From the NCBI RefSeq assembly GCF_014647535.1, contig NZ_BMPJ01000018.1, positions 1 through 42,746 of the forward strand: 42,746 bases of DNA. The letters are read 5' to 3'. This DNA comes from Thermus composti (GTDB taxonomy: Bacteria; Deinococcota; Deinococci; Deinococcales; Thermaceae). The position numbers and the translations under genes were made by a program. The notes beneath the pieces are model-generated. The model was not told the DNA's origin. It did not search any database and saw only the letters and a list, made by a program, of their open reading frames with translations. Shown in pieces: positions 15,804-23,953 of this stretch (its first letter is position 1; each line of letters starts with the position of its first letter).

Positions 15804-16727
15804 ATGCGTAGGCATGTAGGCGCCTTCCTGCTTTTCGGCGTGTTCCTAGGCTCCTTGGCCCTGGCCCAAGATTGCCCCGGGGGGCGGGTCCCCCACGACC
15901 TGGGGGAACTCTGCCTGCCCCAGGTCCCCAAGCGGGTGGCGGCCCTGGACTGGCGGCCCTTGGAGGACCTCCTCCTCTTGGGGGTGAGGCCCGTGGCCGG
16001 GGCGGACCTGAAGGACTTCCCCCGCTGGGTGGCCCTGGCCCTTCCCCCGGGGATCCAAGACCTCGGGGGGCGCACGGGGCCTAACCTCGAGGTCCTGGCC
16101 GCCCTGAAGCCCGACCTGATCCTGGGCTACACCGGCTTCCAGGGAAGGCTTTACCCCGAGCTCGCCCGGATCGCCCCCACGGCCCTTTACGATTACCTGC
16201 CCCCGGAAGGACAGCTTGCCGCCATGCGGCGCCACTTCCTCCTCCACGCCCGGCTTGTGGGCAAGGAGGAGGAAGGCAAGGCGGTCCTGGCCTCCTTAGA
16301 CCGCTTCCTGGCGCAAAAGGCCGAGGCCCTAAAGGCGCGGGGCCTTGCGGGAAGGCCCTTCCTTTTGGTCCAGGCCTGGGCCCGGGAGAAGGTCTACAAC
16401 GTCTTCACCCGCTCCACCTTGGCCTCGGAGTTTTTGGAAAGCCTCGGCCTGAAGAACGCCTGGAGGGGGAAGACCGAGGCCTTCGGCCTTTCCCGGGTGG
16501 GCCCCGAGGGGCTTGTGCGCCTGGTGCGGGAAAACCCCGGGGTCTTCGTCTTCCTCATCGCCCAGCCCGAGAACAACCCCTTCCGGGATCCCGCCGTGGG
16601 CCCCCTCCTGCGCCTGGCCCGGGCCCAAGTCCTTCCCCTCGCCCCCACCACCTGGACCTACGGCGGCCCCCACTCGGCCCGGGTCCTGGTGGAAGCGGTA
16701 ACCCACGCCTTGGGAGGTACGCGATGA
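15804..16727 (+). CDS. Iron(siderophore)-type ABC substrate-binding protein (FhuD-like)
   Basis: A 307-residue exported binding protein of the periplasmic-binding Fe/B12 family. It has a signal peptide (about residues 1-21, ending LALAQ), then VPKRVAALDWRPLEDLLLLG, the typical start of lobe 1, and LKPDLILGYTGFQG near 110. The C lobe shows VFVFLIAQPENNPF near 253 and TWTYGGPHSARVL near 284. The ATG at 15804 is set by AGGAGG at 15794-15799. Its stop overlaps the imelysin gene ATG (ATGA). It probably shares HmuUV with HmuT or serves a permease elsewhere; the ligand is unknown. Confidence 0.85.
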   Translation: MRRHVGAFLLFGVFLGSLALAQDCPGGRVPHDLGELCLPQVPKRVAALDWRPLEDLLLLGVRPVAGADLKDFPRWVALALPPGIQDLGGRTGPNLEVLAALKPDLILGYTGFQGRLYPELARIAPTALYDYLPPEGQLAAMRRHFLLHARLVGKEEEGKAVLASLDRFLAQKAEALKARGLAGRPFLLVQAWAREKVYNVFTRSTLASEFLESLGLKNAWRGKTEAFGLSRVGPEGLVRLVRENPGVFVFLIAQPENNPFRDPAVGPLLRLARAQVLPLAPTTWTYGGPHSARVLVEAVTHALGGTR

Positions 16728-17770
16728 GAAGGATCGGTATCGGTTTGGTGGTGTTGGGTGTGGCCCTAGGCCAAGGCTTCAAGGCGGACCTCGAGGCCAC
16801 GGTAGAACCCCTCCTCCTGGAGTTCGCCCGCGCCACCTAGCGCCTGGCCCAGGCGGCGGAGGCCTACGCCGAAGCCCCCACCCCCGAGGGGCTCAACCGG
16901 CTTAGGGTCCTCTGGGGCCTCGCCCGAGCGCCCTGGGAGGAGCTGGAGGCCTTCGCCTTCGGCCCCGTGGGGGAGTTTGATCCTTACCTGGACACCTGGC
17001 CCGTAAGCCCCGAGGACCTCAAGAGGACCCTGGGAAGCCCGGTGGAAAACCTCCCCCCCGAGGCGCGGGGCTTCCACGCCCTGGAGTACCTCCTCTTCCA
17101 GGAGCCCGCACGAAGCCCTGAGGCGGCCCGCCACCTCTTCCACCTCGCCCAGGACCTGGCGGAGAAGACCCGGGGCCTCGGGGAGGCCTACCGGGGCTAC
17201 CTGAGAGAAACCCCCGAGGAGGACCTAAAGATGGAGCTCTACGCCGCCAGCCTAGAGCTCGCCGAGGAACTTTTCGCCGAGAAGCTCCAAAACCCGGAAA
17301 GCCCCTACGCCAAGTTCTCCGTCCATGACTACCGGGCGAACGCCTCTGGCCTTCTTAAAGCCCTGGACCTCCTTCCCCTCCCGGGAAGGGTCTGGGCCCT
17401 CGCCCTGGACCTCCAAGGGGCCATGGCCGCCCTGCCAAGCCCCCTGGAAACCGCCTGGGACCGCCCGGAGGTGGCCCTGGCCATCGCCCGGGCCAAGGAC
17501 CTTTACGAGACCCTGGCCCAGGCCCCCGTGGGGTCCCCCCTGGCGCGGGCCCTGCTTTGGCTCCGCACCTTCCGGGAGGAGTACCTGGGGGAAGGGGAGG
17601 TGGACGAGGGGCTTTTCGCCCTGGAGGGGCTAAGGGCGGCCCTCGCCGGCACCCCCCAGGAGGCGGAGGCCCTTAGGCTCCTGGAAGCGCTAGAGGCCAA
17701 GGTCCAGGCCCAGGCGCCCACCCCCGAGGCGGAACCTTTGCTTAAGGCCCTGGAGGAACTCCTGCGGTAG
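16724..17770 (+). pseudogene. Imelysin-family (M75) gene interrupted by an in-frame amber codon
   Basis: The reading frame from ATG 16724 encodes a signal peptide (MRRIGIGLVVLGVALGQ) and continues as an imelysin protein of about 348 residues, except that codon 39 (16838-16840) is TAG. The frame is otherwise open to 17770. The family motif GxHxxE is intact as G116-F-H118-A-L-E121. Tyr is likely at codon 39 in the intact form, so a single TAC-to-TAG change would explain it. GTG at 16967 could restart translation but would lack the signal peptide and first helices. Imelysins are exported iron-related proteins, often beside di-heme oxidoreductases, as here. It is a recent pseudogene, a suppressed stop or a sequence error. 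Confidence 0.85.
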
Positions 17771-17771
17771 G

Positions 17772-18947
17772 ATGCGAAGGCTCCTTTTAGGGCTTCTTCC
17801 CCTCCTCCTCGGGGCCCTTCCCGCCCGCTATCTGGTCCAAGACGCCTCCTCCAGGGCCTTCGGCCACCCCCTTCCCGGCCTCTCCCCGGAGGCCCTGGAG
17901 GCCTTCCGCCTGGGGGACCAGGCCTTCAACCGGGTCTTCGTGCGGGAGGACGGGCTTGGCCCCCGCTTCGTCCACCAGTCCTGCGCGGGCTGCCACGTGG
18001 GGGACGGGCGGGGAAGGCCCCTCTTCGCCCAAAGAAGCGAGGCCCTGGTGCGCACCCGGGCCCAGGACGGCAAAACCCCCCACCCCCTCTTCGGCCTCCA
18101 GCTCCAGGACCACGCCCTGCCCGGGTACGCCCCCGAGGGCCGGGTGGAACTCCGGTGGGAAGCGGTGGAGGGCCGCTACCCCGACGGCACCCCCTACCGC
18201 CTAAGGCGCCCCCGCCTGAGGGTCCTGGACCCCGAGGGCCGGCCCGTTCCCGGGGCCTATAGCCTCCGCATCGCCCCGCCCGTCTTCGGGACCGGCCTTT
18301 TGGAAAAGGTCCTCGAGGCGGCCATCCTGGCCCTAGAAGACCCCCAGGACCAGGACGGGGACGGGATCTCGGGAAGGGCGGCCCGCCTGGAAGGGGGCCT
18401 CGGCCGCTTCGGCTGGAAGGCGAGCGTGGAAAGCCTTTTGGTCCAAACCGCCCTCGCCTACCGGGAGGACATGGGGCTTTCCACCCCCCTCTTCCCCGAA
18501 GGCGGGGCCGAGGTGGGGGAGGAGGAGCTTAAGCGGGTGGTCTTCTACCTGGAGAACCTGGCGGTGCCCGCCTTTAGGCACCTCCCCGAGGATCTCCGGG
18601 GGAAAAGGCTTTTCCGGGAGGTGGGGTGCGCAAGCTGCCACGTGGAGCGCCTCGCGGGGCTTCCCGCCTACACCGACCTCCTCCTCCACGACCTGGGGGA
18701 GGGCCTCGCCGACGGGGTGGCGGAAGGGGCGGCCTCCCCCTCGGAGTGGCGCACCCCGCCCCTTTGGGGGATCGGCCTCACCCGGAAGGTCTTAGGGGAG
18801 GAGGTCTACCTCCACGACGGGCGGGCGAGAAGCCTCGAGGAGGCCATCCTCTGGCACGGGGGAGAGGCCGAGGAAGCCAAGCGCCGCTTCATGGCCCTCC
18901 CCAAGGAGGACCGGGAGGCCCTCCTCCGCTTCCTCCAGGGGCTATAG
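17772..18947 (+). CDS. Di-heme c-type oxidoreductase (DUF1111 / DHOR family)
   Basis: A 391-residue exported cytochrome of the thiol-oxidoreductase-like / DHOR family. It has a signal peptide (about residues 1-18). Two c-heme sites are present: C71-A-G-C74-H75 and C286-A-S-C289-H290. DQDGDGISGRA near residue 196 is a likely Ca-binding loop typical of the family. These proteins occur beside imelysins in iron-regulated loci, though the reaction is not settled; a role in iron reduction or peroxide chemistry has been proposed by analogy. It begins two bases after the imelysin gene ends, so they were one transcript. Confidence 0.88.
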   Translation: MRRLLLGLLPLLLGALPARYLVQDASSRAFGHPLPGLSPEALEAFRLGDQAFNRVFVREDGLGPRFVHQSCAGCHVGDGRGRPLFAQRSEALVRTRAQDGKTPHPLFGLQLQDHALPGYAPEGRVELRWEAVEGRYPDGTPYRLRRPRLRVLDPEGRPVPGAYSLRIAPPVFGTGLLEKVLEAAILALEDPQDQDGDGISGRAARLEGGLGRFGWKASVESLLVQTALAYREDMGLSTPLFPEGGAEVGEEELKRVVFYLENLAVPAFRHLPEDLRGKRLFREVGCASCHVERLAGLPAYTDLLLHDLGEGLADGVAEGAASPSEWRTPPLWGIGLTRKVLGEEVYLHDGRARSLEEAILWHGGEAEEAKRRFMALPKEDREALLRFLQGL

Positions 18948-18948
18948 T
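18943..18948 (+). promoter_or_regulatory. Possible -10 (TATAGT) overlapping the DHOR stop codon
   Basis: TATAGT contains the TAG stop (18945-18947) and ends 6 nt before the ATG at 18955. A leaderless start is possible, although no -35 is seen. Confidence 0.35.
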
Positions 18949-18954
18949 AGACCC

Positions 18955-19227
18955 ATGGTCCAGATGCGCCGCTACCGCCTGAAGGAAGGGGCCAAGGAGG
19001 CCTTTCAGAAGGTCTTCCTGGAGACCGTCGTCCCCTTGCGGAAGGCCCTGGGGTTTGAGGTGCTTGGGGCTTACTGGCTTTCCGAGCGGGACTTCCTCTG
19101 GTTCGTGGCCCACGAGAACTTTGAGGAGGCGGAGAAAGCCTACTACGCCCACCCGGAAAGGCAGAAGGCGAACCCTAGTGCCTTCCTGGAGGAGGTGGAG
19201 GCCCGCTTCGTGGAACGCCTGCTGTAG
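18955..19227 (+). CDS. NIPSNAP-like dimeric alpha/beta-barrel protein
   Basis: A 90-residue soluble protein. The pattern RRYRLKEGAKEAFQKVF at the start, a central GFEVLGAYWL, and FLWFVAHENFEEAEKAYYAHPE fit the NIPSNAP / stress-responsive A/B-barrel fold. Members are small dimers, some of which bind heme. Its position right after heme/iron genes mirrors the HmoA-like gene at the other end of the region. The specific function is unknown; it may be a second heme-binding or heme-degrading barrel. Confidence 0.65.
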   Translation: MVQMRRYRLKEGAKEAFQKVFLETVVPLRKALGFEVLGAYWLSERDFLWFVAHENFEEAEKAYYAHPERQKANPSAFLEEVEARFVERLL

Positions 19228-19271
19228 TCCAGACCACGCCCCAAGAGGCCCCAGGGCGTAGGCTTAGGGGG

Positions 19272-20414
19272 ATGGAGGTTTTTCACCTGGTTTTGCGCAA
19301 CCTCCTGGCCCGTCCCGTGCGGAGCCTCCTCACCCTCCTCGGGGTCCTCATCGCCACCGCCAGCATGGTCCTCTTCCTCTCTTTCGGGGAGGGCCTTAGG
19401 CGGGCCCTTTTCCAGGAGCTCTCCCGGGTAGGCCCCGCCATCCAGGTGGTGCCGGAAGGGGCGGAAGGGTTCGCCTTTAGCGCCTACCCGGAGATCACCC
19501 CGGAAGCCCTTCGGGCCTTGGAGGAAGCGGGCAAGGCCCTGGGGGTTAAGGCCCTCATCCCCACCCTCCTCCTGGCCCGGGGAGGCTTTGACCCAAAGAC
19601 GGGCTTCTTCTTCCAAGGGCTTCCTCCCGGCGTGAGCCCGAGCCTCCTCTACCCCGGGCTAAGGGTTCGGGAAAGCCGCCTCCTGCCCTCGGCCCAAGGG
19701 GCCGTGGCGGGGGCCAAAATCGCCCAGCGGGGCGGGCTTACCCTGGGAAGCCCCTTGCGCCTTTCCCCCAAGGTGGCGCTCAAGGTGGAGGGGATCCTGG
19801 AGGAAAGCGGGGGCCTGGCGGACAACCTCCTCTTCGCCCCCCTTCCCGCCCTCCAGGCGGTGCTGGGCACAAAGAACGTGGGCGCCGTCCTGGTGGCCTT
19901 AAGGCCCGGGCAGAAGGCGGAGGAGGTGGCCCGGGCCCTGGAAGGGGCCGTCCCCGGCCTAAAGGCCCAGACCACCGGGGAGGTGATGCGCTTCGCCGAG
20001 CGCGCCCTAAGGATCAGCGACCTGGTGCGCTTCGGCATCAGCCTGGTGGCCCTGGTGGTGGGGGGGCTTCTCGTGGCCAACACGGTGATGATGTCGGTGT
20101 ACGAGCGCACCCGGGAGTTTGGGGTCATGCGGGCCCTGGGGGCGAGAAGGGGCTTCATCTTCCGCCTGGTGGTGCTGGAGGCCCTTTTCCTGGCCCTTTT
20201 AGGGGGGGTGGGGGGGCTTCTTTTGGGAAGCCTGGCCTCGGCGGCCATCAACCTTTACACCCTGAAGGAGGTGGGCCTCGCCCTTTCCGCCATCACCCCA
20301 AGGCTTGCCCTCTTCGCCTTAGGGGTGGCCTTGGGCCTAGGGATCCTGGCCGGGCTTTTCCCCGCCCAGCAGGCAAGCCGCCTCCCGGTGGTGGAGGCCT
20401 TGGGGAGGGTCTAG
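19272..20414 (+). CDS. ABC transporter permease, MacB/FtsX type
   Basis: A 380-residue membrane protein with the MacB topology: one N-terminal helix (about residues 17-37, after LLARPVRSLLTLLG), a large extracytoplasmic domain (about 40-250), and three C-terminal helices. YERTREFGVMRALGARR near residue 277 is the hallmark FtsX-domain coupling loop. Such pairs act in lipoprotein release, macrolide or peptide efflux, or mechanotransmission; which one applies here is not evident. TAGGCT (19259-19264) ends 7 nt before the ATG and may be a leaderless -10. The ATPase gene abuts directly. Confidence 0.88.
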   Translation: MEVFHLVLRNLLARPVRSLLTLLGVLIATASMVLFLSFGEGLRRALFQELSRVGPAIQVVPEGAEGFAFSAYPEITPEALRALEEAGKALGVKALIPTLLLARGGFDPKTGFFFQGLPPGVSPSLLYPGLRVRESRLLPSAQGAVAGAKIAQRGGLTLGSPLRLSPKVALKVEGILEESGGLADNLLFAPLPALQAVLGTKNVGAVLVALRPGQKAEEVARALEGAVPGLKAQTTGEVMRFAERALRISDLVRFGISLVALVVGGLLVANTVMMSVYERTREFGVMRALGARRGFIFRLVVLEALFLALLGGVGGLLLGSLASAAINLYTLKEVGLALSAITPRLALFALGVALGLGILAGLFPAQQASRLPVVEALGRV

Positions 20415-21095
20415 GTGCTGAGGGCGGAGAACCTCACCAAGCGCTACCGGCAAGGGGATAAGGAAGTGGTGGCCCTCCTCGGCTTCACCCACGCCTTCCC
20501 CCAAGGGGCCACGGCGGTGGTGGGGCCCTCGGGAAGCGGCAAGACCACCCTCTTAAACCTCCTTGCGGGCCTGGACCTGCCCACGGAAGGCGGGGTCTAC
20601 CTGGGGGAGATCCCCCTCCACCGCCTTTCCGAGGACGAGCGGGCCGGGGTGCGCCTCAGGCACATGGGGTTTGTCTTCCAGCAGTGGAACCTCATCCCCA
20701 CCCTCACCGCCTGGGAGAACGTGGCCTTCCCCCTCCTCCTTGCGGGCTGGCCTTTGGGGAAAAGGCGGGCCCGGGCCCTGGAGCTACTGGAGGGGGTGGG
20801 GCTTTTAAAGCGGGCCCACCACCTGCCAAGCCGCCTCTCAGGGGGGGAGCAACAACGGGTGGCCCTGGCCCGGGCCCTGGCTCTGGACCCCCCCATCCTC
20901 TTCGCCGACGAGCCCACGGGCAACCTGGACGCCGAGGCCAAGGAGCAGGTGGCCGCCCTTCTCTTTAAGGCGGGGAAGGAGCGCACCCTCATCCTGGTCA
21001 CCCACGACCTGGAGCTCGCCCGGAGGGCGGAGCGGATCCTCCACCTGAAGGGGGGGAGGCTCCTGTGGGAAGAGGTACCTAGCCCAAACCCCTAA
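20415..21095 (+). CDS. ABC transporter ATP-binding protein, LolD/MacB type
   Basis: A 226-residue ATPase that pairs with the preceding permease. Walker A is GPSGSGKTT (about residues 36-44). The Q-loop region reads GFVFQQWNLIPTLTAWENV, diagnostic of the LolD/MacB class. The signature is LSGGEQQRVALARAL, Walker B is ILFADEPTGNLD, and the switch His is in LVTHDLELA. GTG at 20415 starts immediately after the permease stop, so the two are coupled. No lipoprotein partner or adaptor gene is adjacent. Confidence 0.92.
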   Translation: MLRAENLTKRYRQGDKEVVALLGFTHAFPQGATAVVGPSGSGKTTLLNLLAGLDLPTEGGVYLGEIPLHRLSEDERAGVRLRHMGFVFQQWNLIPTLTAWENVAFPLLLAGWPLGKRRARALELLEGVGLLKRAHHLPSRLSGGEQQRVALARALALDPPILFADEPTGNLDAEAKEQVAALLFKAGKERTLILVTHDLELARRAERILHLKGGRLLWEEVPSPNP

Positions 21096-21124
21096 AAGGG
21101 ACACTTGGCCCACGGCCCCTGTGG

Positions 21125-21130
21125 CAAAAT
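21125..21130 (+). promoter_or_regulatory. Possible leaderless -10 for the CoA-disulfide reductase gene
   Basis: CAAAAT ends 7 nt before the ATG at 21138 in an otherwise GC-rich gap. CACTTG (21102-21107), 17 nt upstream, is a weak -35 candidate. Confidence 0.3.
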
Positions 21131-21137
21131 ACCCCCC

Positions 21138-22469
21138 ATGGGCAAGCGAATGGTGGTGGTCGGGGGGGTGGCGGGCGGGGCCTCCGCCGCCGCCAAGGCC
21201 AAGCGGGAAAACCCGGAGCTGGAGGTGGTGGTCTACGAGAAGTCACCCCACGTCTCCTACGGGGCCTGCGGCCTTCCCTACGTGCTTTCCGGGGAGATCC
21301 CGAGCCTTACGAAGCTCATCGCCCGCACCCCCGAGGCGTTCCGGAAGCAAGGGGTGCTGGTCCACACCCGCCACGAGGTGGTGGAGATAGACCCCGAAAG
21401 CCGCACCCTCACGGTCTTTGACCATGGGGAGGGGCGCACCTTCCAGGACCGGTACGATCACCTGGTCCTGGCCACCGGGGCGAGGCCCCAGATCCCTCCC
21501 ATCCCGGGGACGGAGCAGGAAGGGGTCTACACCCTGAGGACCTTGGAGGACGGGGAGAGGCTCCTCCAGGCCCTGGAAGGGGCGAAAAGGGCGGCCATCC
21601 TGGGGGCGGGGTACATCGGCCTCGAGGTCGCCGAGGCCTTCCGCAAGCGGGGCCTGGAGGTGACCCTCCTGGAGGCCAAGGACCGCCCCCTCCCCCACTG
21701 GGACGAGGAGGTGGGAGGGCTCCTCAAGGAGGAGCTGGAGCGCCACGGGGTGGAGGTCTGGACCGGGGTGAAGGTGGAAGCCTTTCGGGGGATGGGCCGG
21801 GTGGAGGCGGTGGAGACCTCGGAAGGCGTGGTGCCCGCGGATTTGGTCCTTTTGGCCACGGGGATCCGGCCCAACACCGGGCTCGCCCAGGCCATGGGGG
21901 TGGCCTTAGGCCCCACGGGGGCCATCGCCACCGACGAGAGGATGCGCACCAACCTGGAAGGGGTCTACGCCGCCGGGGACGTGGCGGAAAGCTTCCACCG
22001 GGTGCTCAAGCGCCCCTACTGGCTCCCCTTGGGGGACGTGGCCAACAAGCACGGGCGCACGGCGGGAAGCGTCATCGCCGGCAAGGAGGCCCGCTTCGGG
22101 GGCGTGGTGGGCACCGCCATCTTCAAGGCCTTTGGCCTGGCCGTAGCCACCACGGGGCTTCCCCTGGAAAGGGCCCTAAAGGAGGGGTACCGGGCCAAAA
22201 AGGTCTTCATCCAAAGCCAAGACGGGGCCCACTACTACCCGGGAAGCGCCCCCCTTTGGGTGGAGCTGGTCTACGAGGAGGGGACGGGGAGGCTCTTAGG
22301 GGGCGCGGTGGTGGCCCACGGCCACGGGGCCTTGCGCATAGACACCCTGGCCGCCCTCCTCCACCGGGAGGGGACCCTGGAGGACCTTCTGGCCCTGGAT
22401 CTGGCCTACGCCCCGCCCTATAGCCCCGTCTGGGACCCCCTCCTCATCGCCGCCCAGCAGGCCCGCTAG
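21138..22469 (+). CDS. cdr: CoA-disulfide reductase / pyridine nucleotide-disulfide oxidoreductase
   Basis: A 443-residue flavoprotein. The FAD site is VVVGGVAGGASAAAKAKR at the N terminus. C44 in SYGACGLPY is the single active-site Cys characteristic of CoA-disulfide reductases and NADH oxidases of this class. The NAD(P) site is AILGAGYIGLEVAEA near residue 150, and YAAGDVAES near 277 binds FAD. The C-terminal dimerisation domain follows. It reduces CoA disulfide or related persulfides with NAD(P)H. I start it at ATG 21138 because the FAD motif should be close to the N terminus; a start at 21105 would add a poor extension. Confidence 0.85.
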   Translation: MGKRMVVVGGVAGGASAAAKAKRENPELEVVVYEKSPHVSYGACGLPYVLSGEIPSLTKLIARTPEAFRKQGVLVHTRHEVVEIDPESRTLTVFDHGEGRTFQDRYDHLVLATGARPQIPPIPGTEQEGVYTLRTLEDGERLLQALEGAKRAAILGAGYIGLEVAEAFRKRGLEVTLLEAKDRPLPHWDEEVGGLLKEELERHGVEVWTGVKVEAFRGMGRVEAVETSEGVVPADLVLLATGIRPNTGLAQAMGVALGPTGAIATDERMRTNLEGVYAAGDVAESFHRVLKRPYWLPLGDVANKHGRTAGSVIAGKEARFGGVVGTAIFKAFGLAVATTGLPLERALKEGYRAKKVFIQSQDGAHYYPGSAPLWVELVYEEGTGRLLGGAVVAHGHGALRIDTLAALLHREGTLEDLLALDLAYAPPYSPVWDPLLIAAQQAR

Positions 22470-22488
22470 TGGTGTAGTTTTCCTGCGA

Positions 22489-22526
22489 ACACACCGCCCG
22501 GGTGTGTGTAGCTTTAAGGCTTACAC
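22489..22526. promoter_or_regulatory. Two overlapping inverted repeats upstream of isocitrate lyase
   Basis: ACACACC (22489-22495) and GGTGTGT (22501-22507) form one dyad. GTGTA (22506-22510) and TACAC (22522-22526) form a second that shares two bases with the first. No T-run follows, so a terminator is unlikely. They lie 51-88 bp before the GTG start of isocitrate lyase and could be operators for carbon-source control. Confidence 0.45.
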
Positions 22527-22576
22527 GGGTTCCGGGAAGGGCCTCCGCCGCCAGACTGGACCTAGGAGGTGAAGCC

Positions 22577-23884
22577 GTGGAGCTTTTGACCCCCGAGATG
22601 CGGCAAGAGGCCGAGGCGTTGCGCAAGGAGTGGGAGACCAACCCCCGCTGGAAAGGGGTTCGGCGGGACTACCGCCCCGAGGACGTGGTGCGCCTAAGGC
22701 CCAGCGTCCAGGTGGAGTACACCCTGGCCAAGCGAGGGGCGGAGAGGCTCTGGAAACTCCTCCACGAGCGCCCCTACGTCCACACCTTCGGGGCCTACAC
22801 CGGGGCCATGGCGGTGGAGATGGTGCGGGCGGGCCTCGAGGCCATCTACCTCTCCGGCTGGCAGGTGGCCGCCGACGCCAACCTGGCCTGGCAGACCTAC
22901 CCCGACCAGTCCCTCTACCCCTACAACTCCGTGCCCCAGATCGTGAAGCGCATCAACAACGCCCTCATGCGGGCCGACCAGGTGGAGCGGATTGAGGGCA
23001 AGGTGACCCGGGACTGGTACGTGCCCATCGTGGCCGACGCCGAGGCGGGCTTTGGCGGGGCCCTCAACGTCTTTGAGCTCACCAAGGCCATGATTGAGGC
23101 GGGGGCCGCCGGGATCCACTACGAGGATCAGCTGGCCAGCGAGAAGAAGTGCGGCCACCTGGGAGGCAAGGTCCTGGTGCCCACATCCCAGCACATCCGC
23201 ACCCTCCAGGCCGCCCGCCTGGCGGCGGACGTCATGGGGGTGCCCACGGTGATCATCGCCCGCACCGACGCCGAGGCCGCCACCCTCATCACCAGCGACA
23301 TTGACGAGCGGGACAAGCCCTTCATCCTCTCCGACGAGCGCACCCCCGAGGGCTTCTACCGCTTCAAGAACGGCCTCGAGGCCTGCATCGCCCGGGCCCT
23401 GGCCTACGCCCCCTACGCCGACGTCATCTGGATGGAGACCTCCAAGCCCGACCTCGAGGAGGCCCGGAAGTTCGCCGAGGCGGTGAAGAAGGAGTTCCCC
23501 GACAAGCTCCTCGCCTACAACCTCTCCCCCTCCTTCAACTGGAAGAAGTTCCTGGACGACGAGACCATCGCCAAGTTCAACCGGGAGCTGGGGGCGATGG
23601 GCTACAAGTTCCAGTTCATTACCCTGGCGGGCTGGCACACCCTCAACTACTACATCTGGGAGCTGGCCAAGGGCTACAAGGAGCAGGGCATGCCCGCCTT
23701 CGTGGCCCTGCAGGAGAAGGAGTTCGCCGCCCAGAAGGAGGGCTTCACCGCCGTCAAGCACCAGCGGGAGGTAGGGGCCGGCTACTTTGACGAGGTGGTC
23801 CTGGCCCTGACCCAGGGAGAGGCCTCCACCCTGGCCCTCAAGGGCTCCACCGAGGAGGCCCAGTTCAGCGAGCCCGTGCACTAA
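22577..23884 (+). CDS. aceA: Isocitrate lyase
   Basis: A 435-residue enzyme that splits isocitrate into succinate and glyoxylate, the first step of the glyoxylate shunt for growth on acetate or fatty acids. The catalytic motif KKCGH is present with C192. Other family blocks are [11 protein letters not shown] near 90, [12 protein letters not shown] near 155, [10 protein letters not shown] near 230 and [11 protein letters not shown] near 312. GTG at 22577 is chosen because AGGAGGTGA precedes it; a longer reading frame upstream would run through the inverted repeats. Malate synthase is not in the window. A strong terminator follows. Confidence 0.95.
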   Translation: MELLTPEMRQEAEALRKEWETNPRWKGVRRDYRPEDVVRLRPSVQVEYTLAKRGAERLWKLLHERPYVHTFGAYTGAMAVEMVRAGLEAIYLSGWQVAADANLAWQTYPDQSLYPYNSVPQIVKRINNALMRADQVERIEGKVTRDWYVPIVADAEAGFGGALNVFELTKAMIEAGAAGIHYEDQLASEKKCGHLGGKVLVPTSQHIRTLQAARLAADVMGVPTVIIARTDAEAATLITSDIDERDKPFILSDERTPEGFYRFKNGLEACIARALAYAPYADVIWMETSKPDLEEARKFAEAVKKEFPDKLLAYNLSPSFNWKKFLDDETIAKFNRELGAMGYKFQFITLAGWHTLNYYIWELAKGYKEQGMPAFVALQEKEFAAQKEGFTAVKHQREVGAGYFDEVVLALTQGEASTLALKGSTEEAQFSEPVH

Positions 23885-23899
23885 GGGCTTTTCCCCCTC

Positions 23900-23930
23900 G
23901 GGCCCCCGCTAGCGGGGGCCCTTTCGTTTT
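23900..23930 (+). terminator. Intrinsic terminator after isocitrate lyase
   Basis: GGGCCCCCGCT / AGCGGGGGCCC (23900-23921) is a perfect palindrome that folds to a 9-bp stem with a CTAG loop. TTTCGTTTT follows. Confidence 0.9.
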
Positions 23931-23944
23931 ATACCTGGTATAGT
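23930..23944. promoter_or_regulatory. Palindrome TATACCTGGTATA over a -10 (TATAGT)
   Basis: TATACC and GGTATA are perfect arms around one T (23930-23942). The right arm overlaps TATAGT (23939-23944), which ends 9 nt before the GTG start of the next gene. This is the geometry of a repressor operator on a near-leaderless promoter. The downstream protein has an HTH-like N terminus, so autoregulation is possible. Confidence 0.6.
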
Positions 23945-23953
23945 GTAAACAGG

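Noticed and set aside
19236-19259. ACGCCC...GGGCGT inverted repeat before the MacB-type permease
   Set aside because: Six-base arms with a 12-nt spacer are common by chance in DNA this GC-rich, and no T-run follows.
22489-22507. Terminator for the CoA-disulfide reductase gene
   Set aside because: A stem is present but no T-run follows; an operator is more likely.
22502-22576. 25-residue N-terminal extension of isocitrate lyase
   Set aside because: It runs through the inverted repeats, and AGGAGGTGA stands right before the GTG at 22577.
22694-23881. Long open frame on the - strand opposite isocitrate lyase
   Set aside because: Composition is Gly/Leu/Val/His-rich with no recognisable domain; it is an expected antisense shadow of a GC-rich gene that is certain on the + strand.
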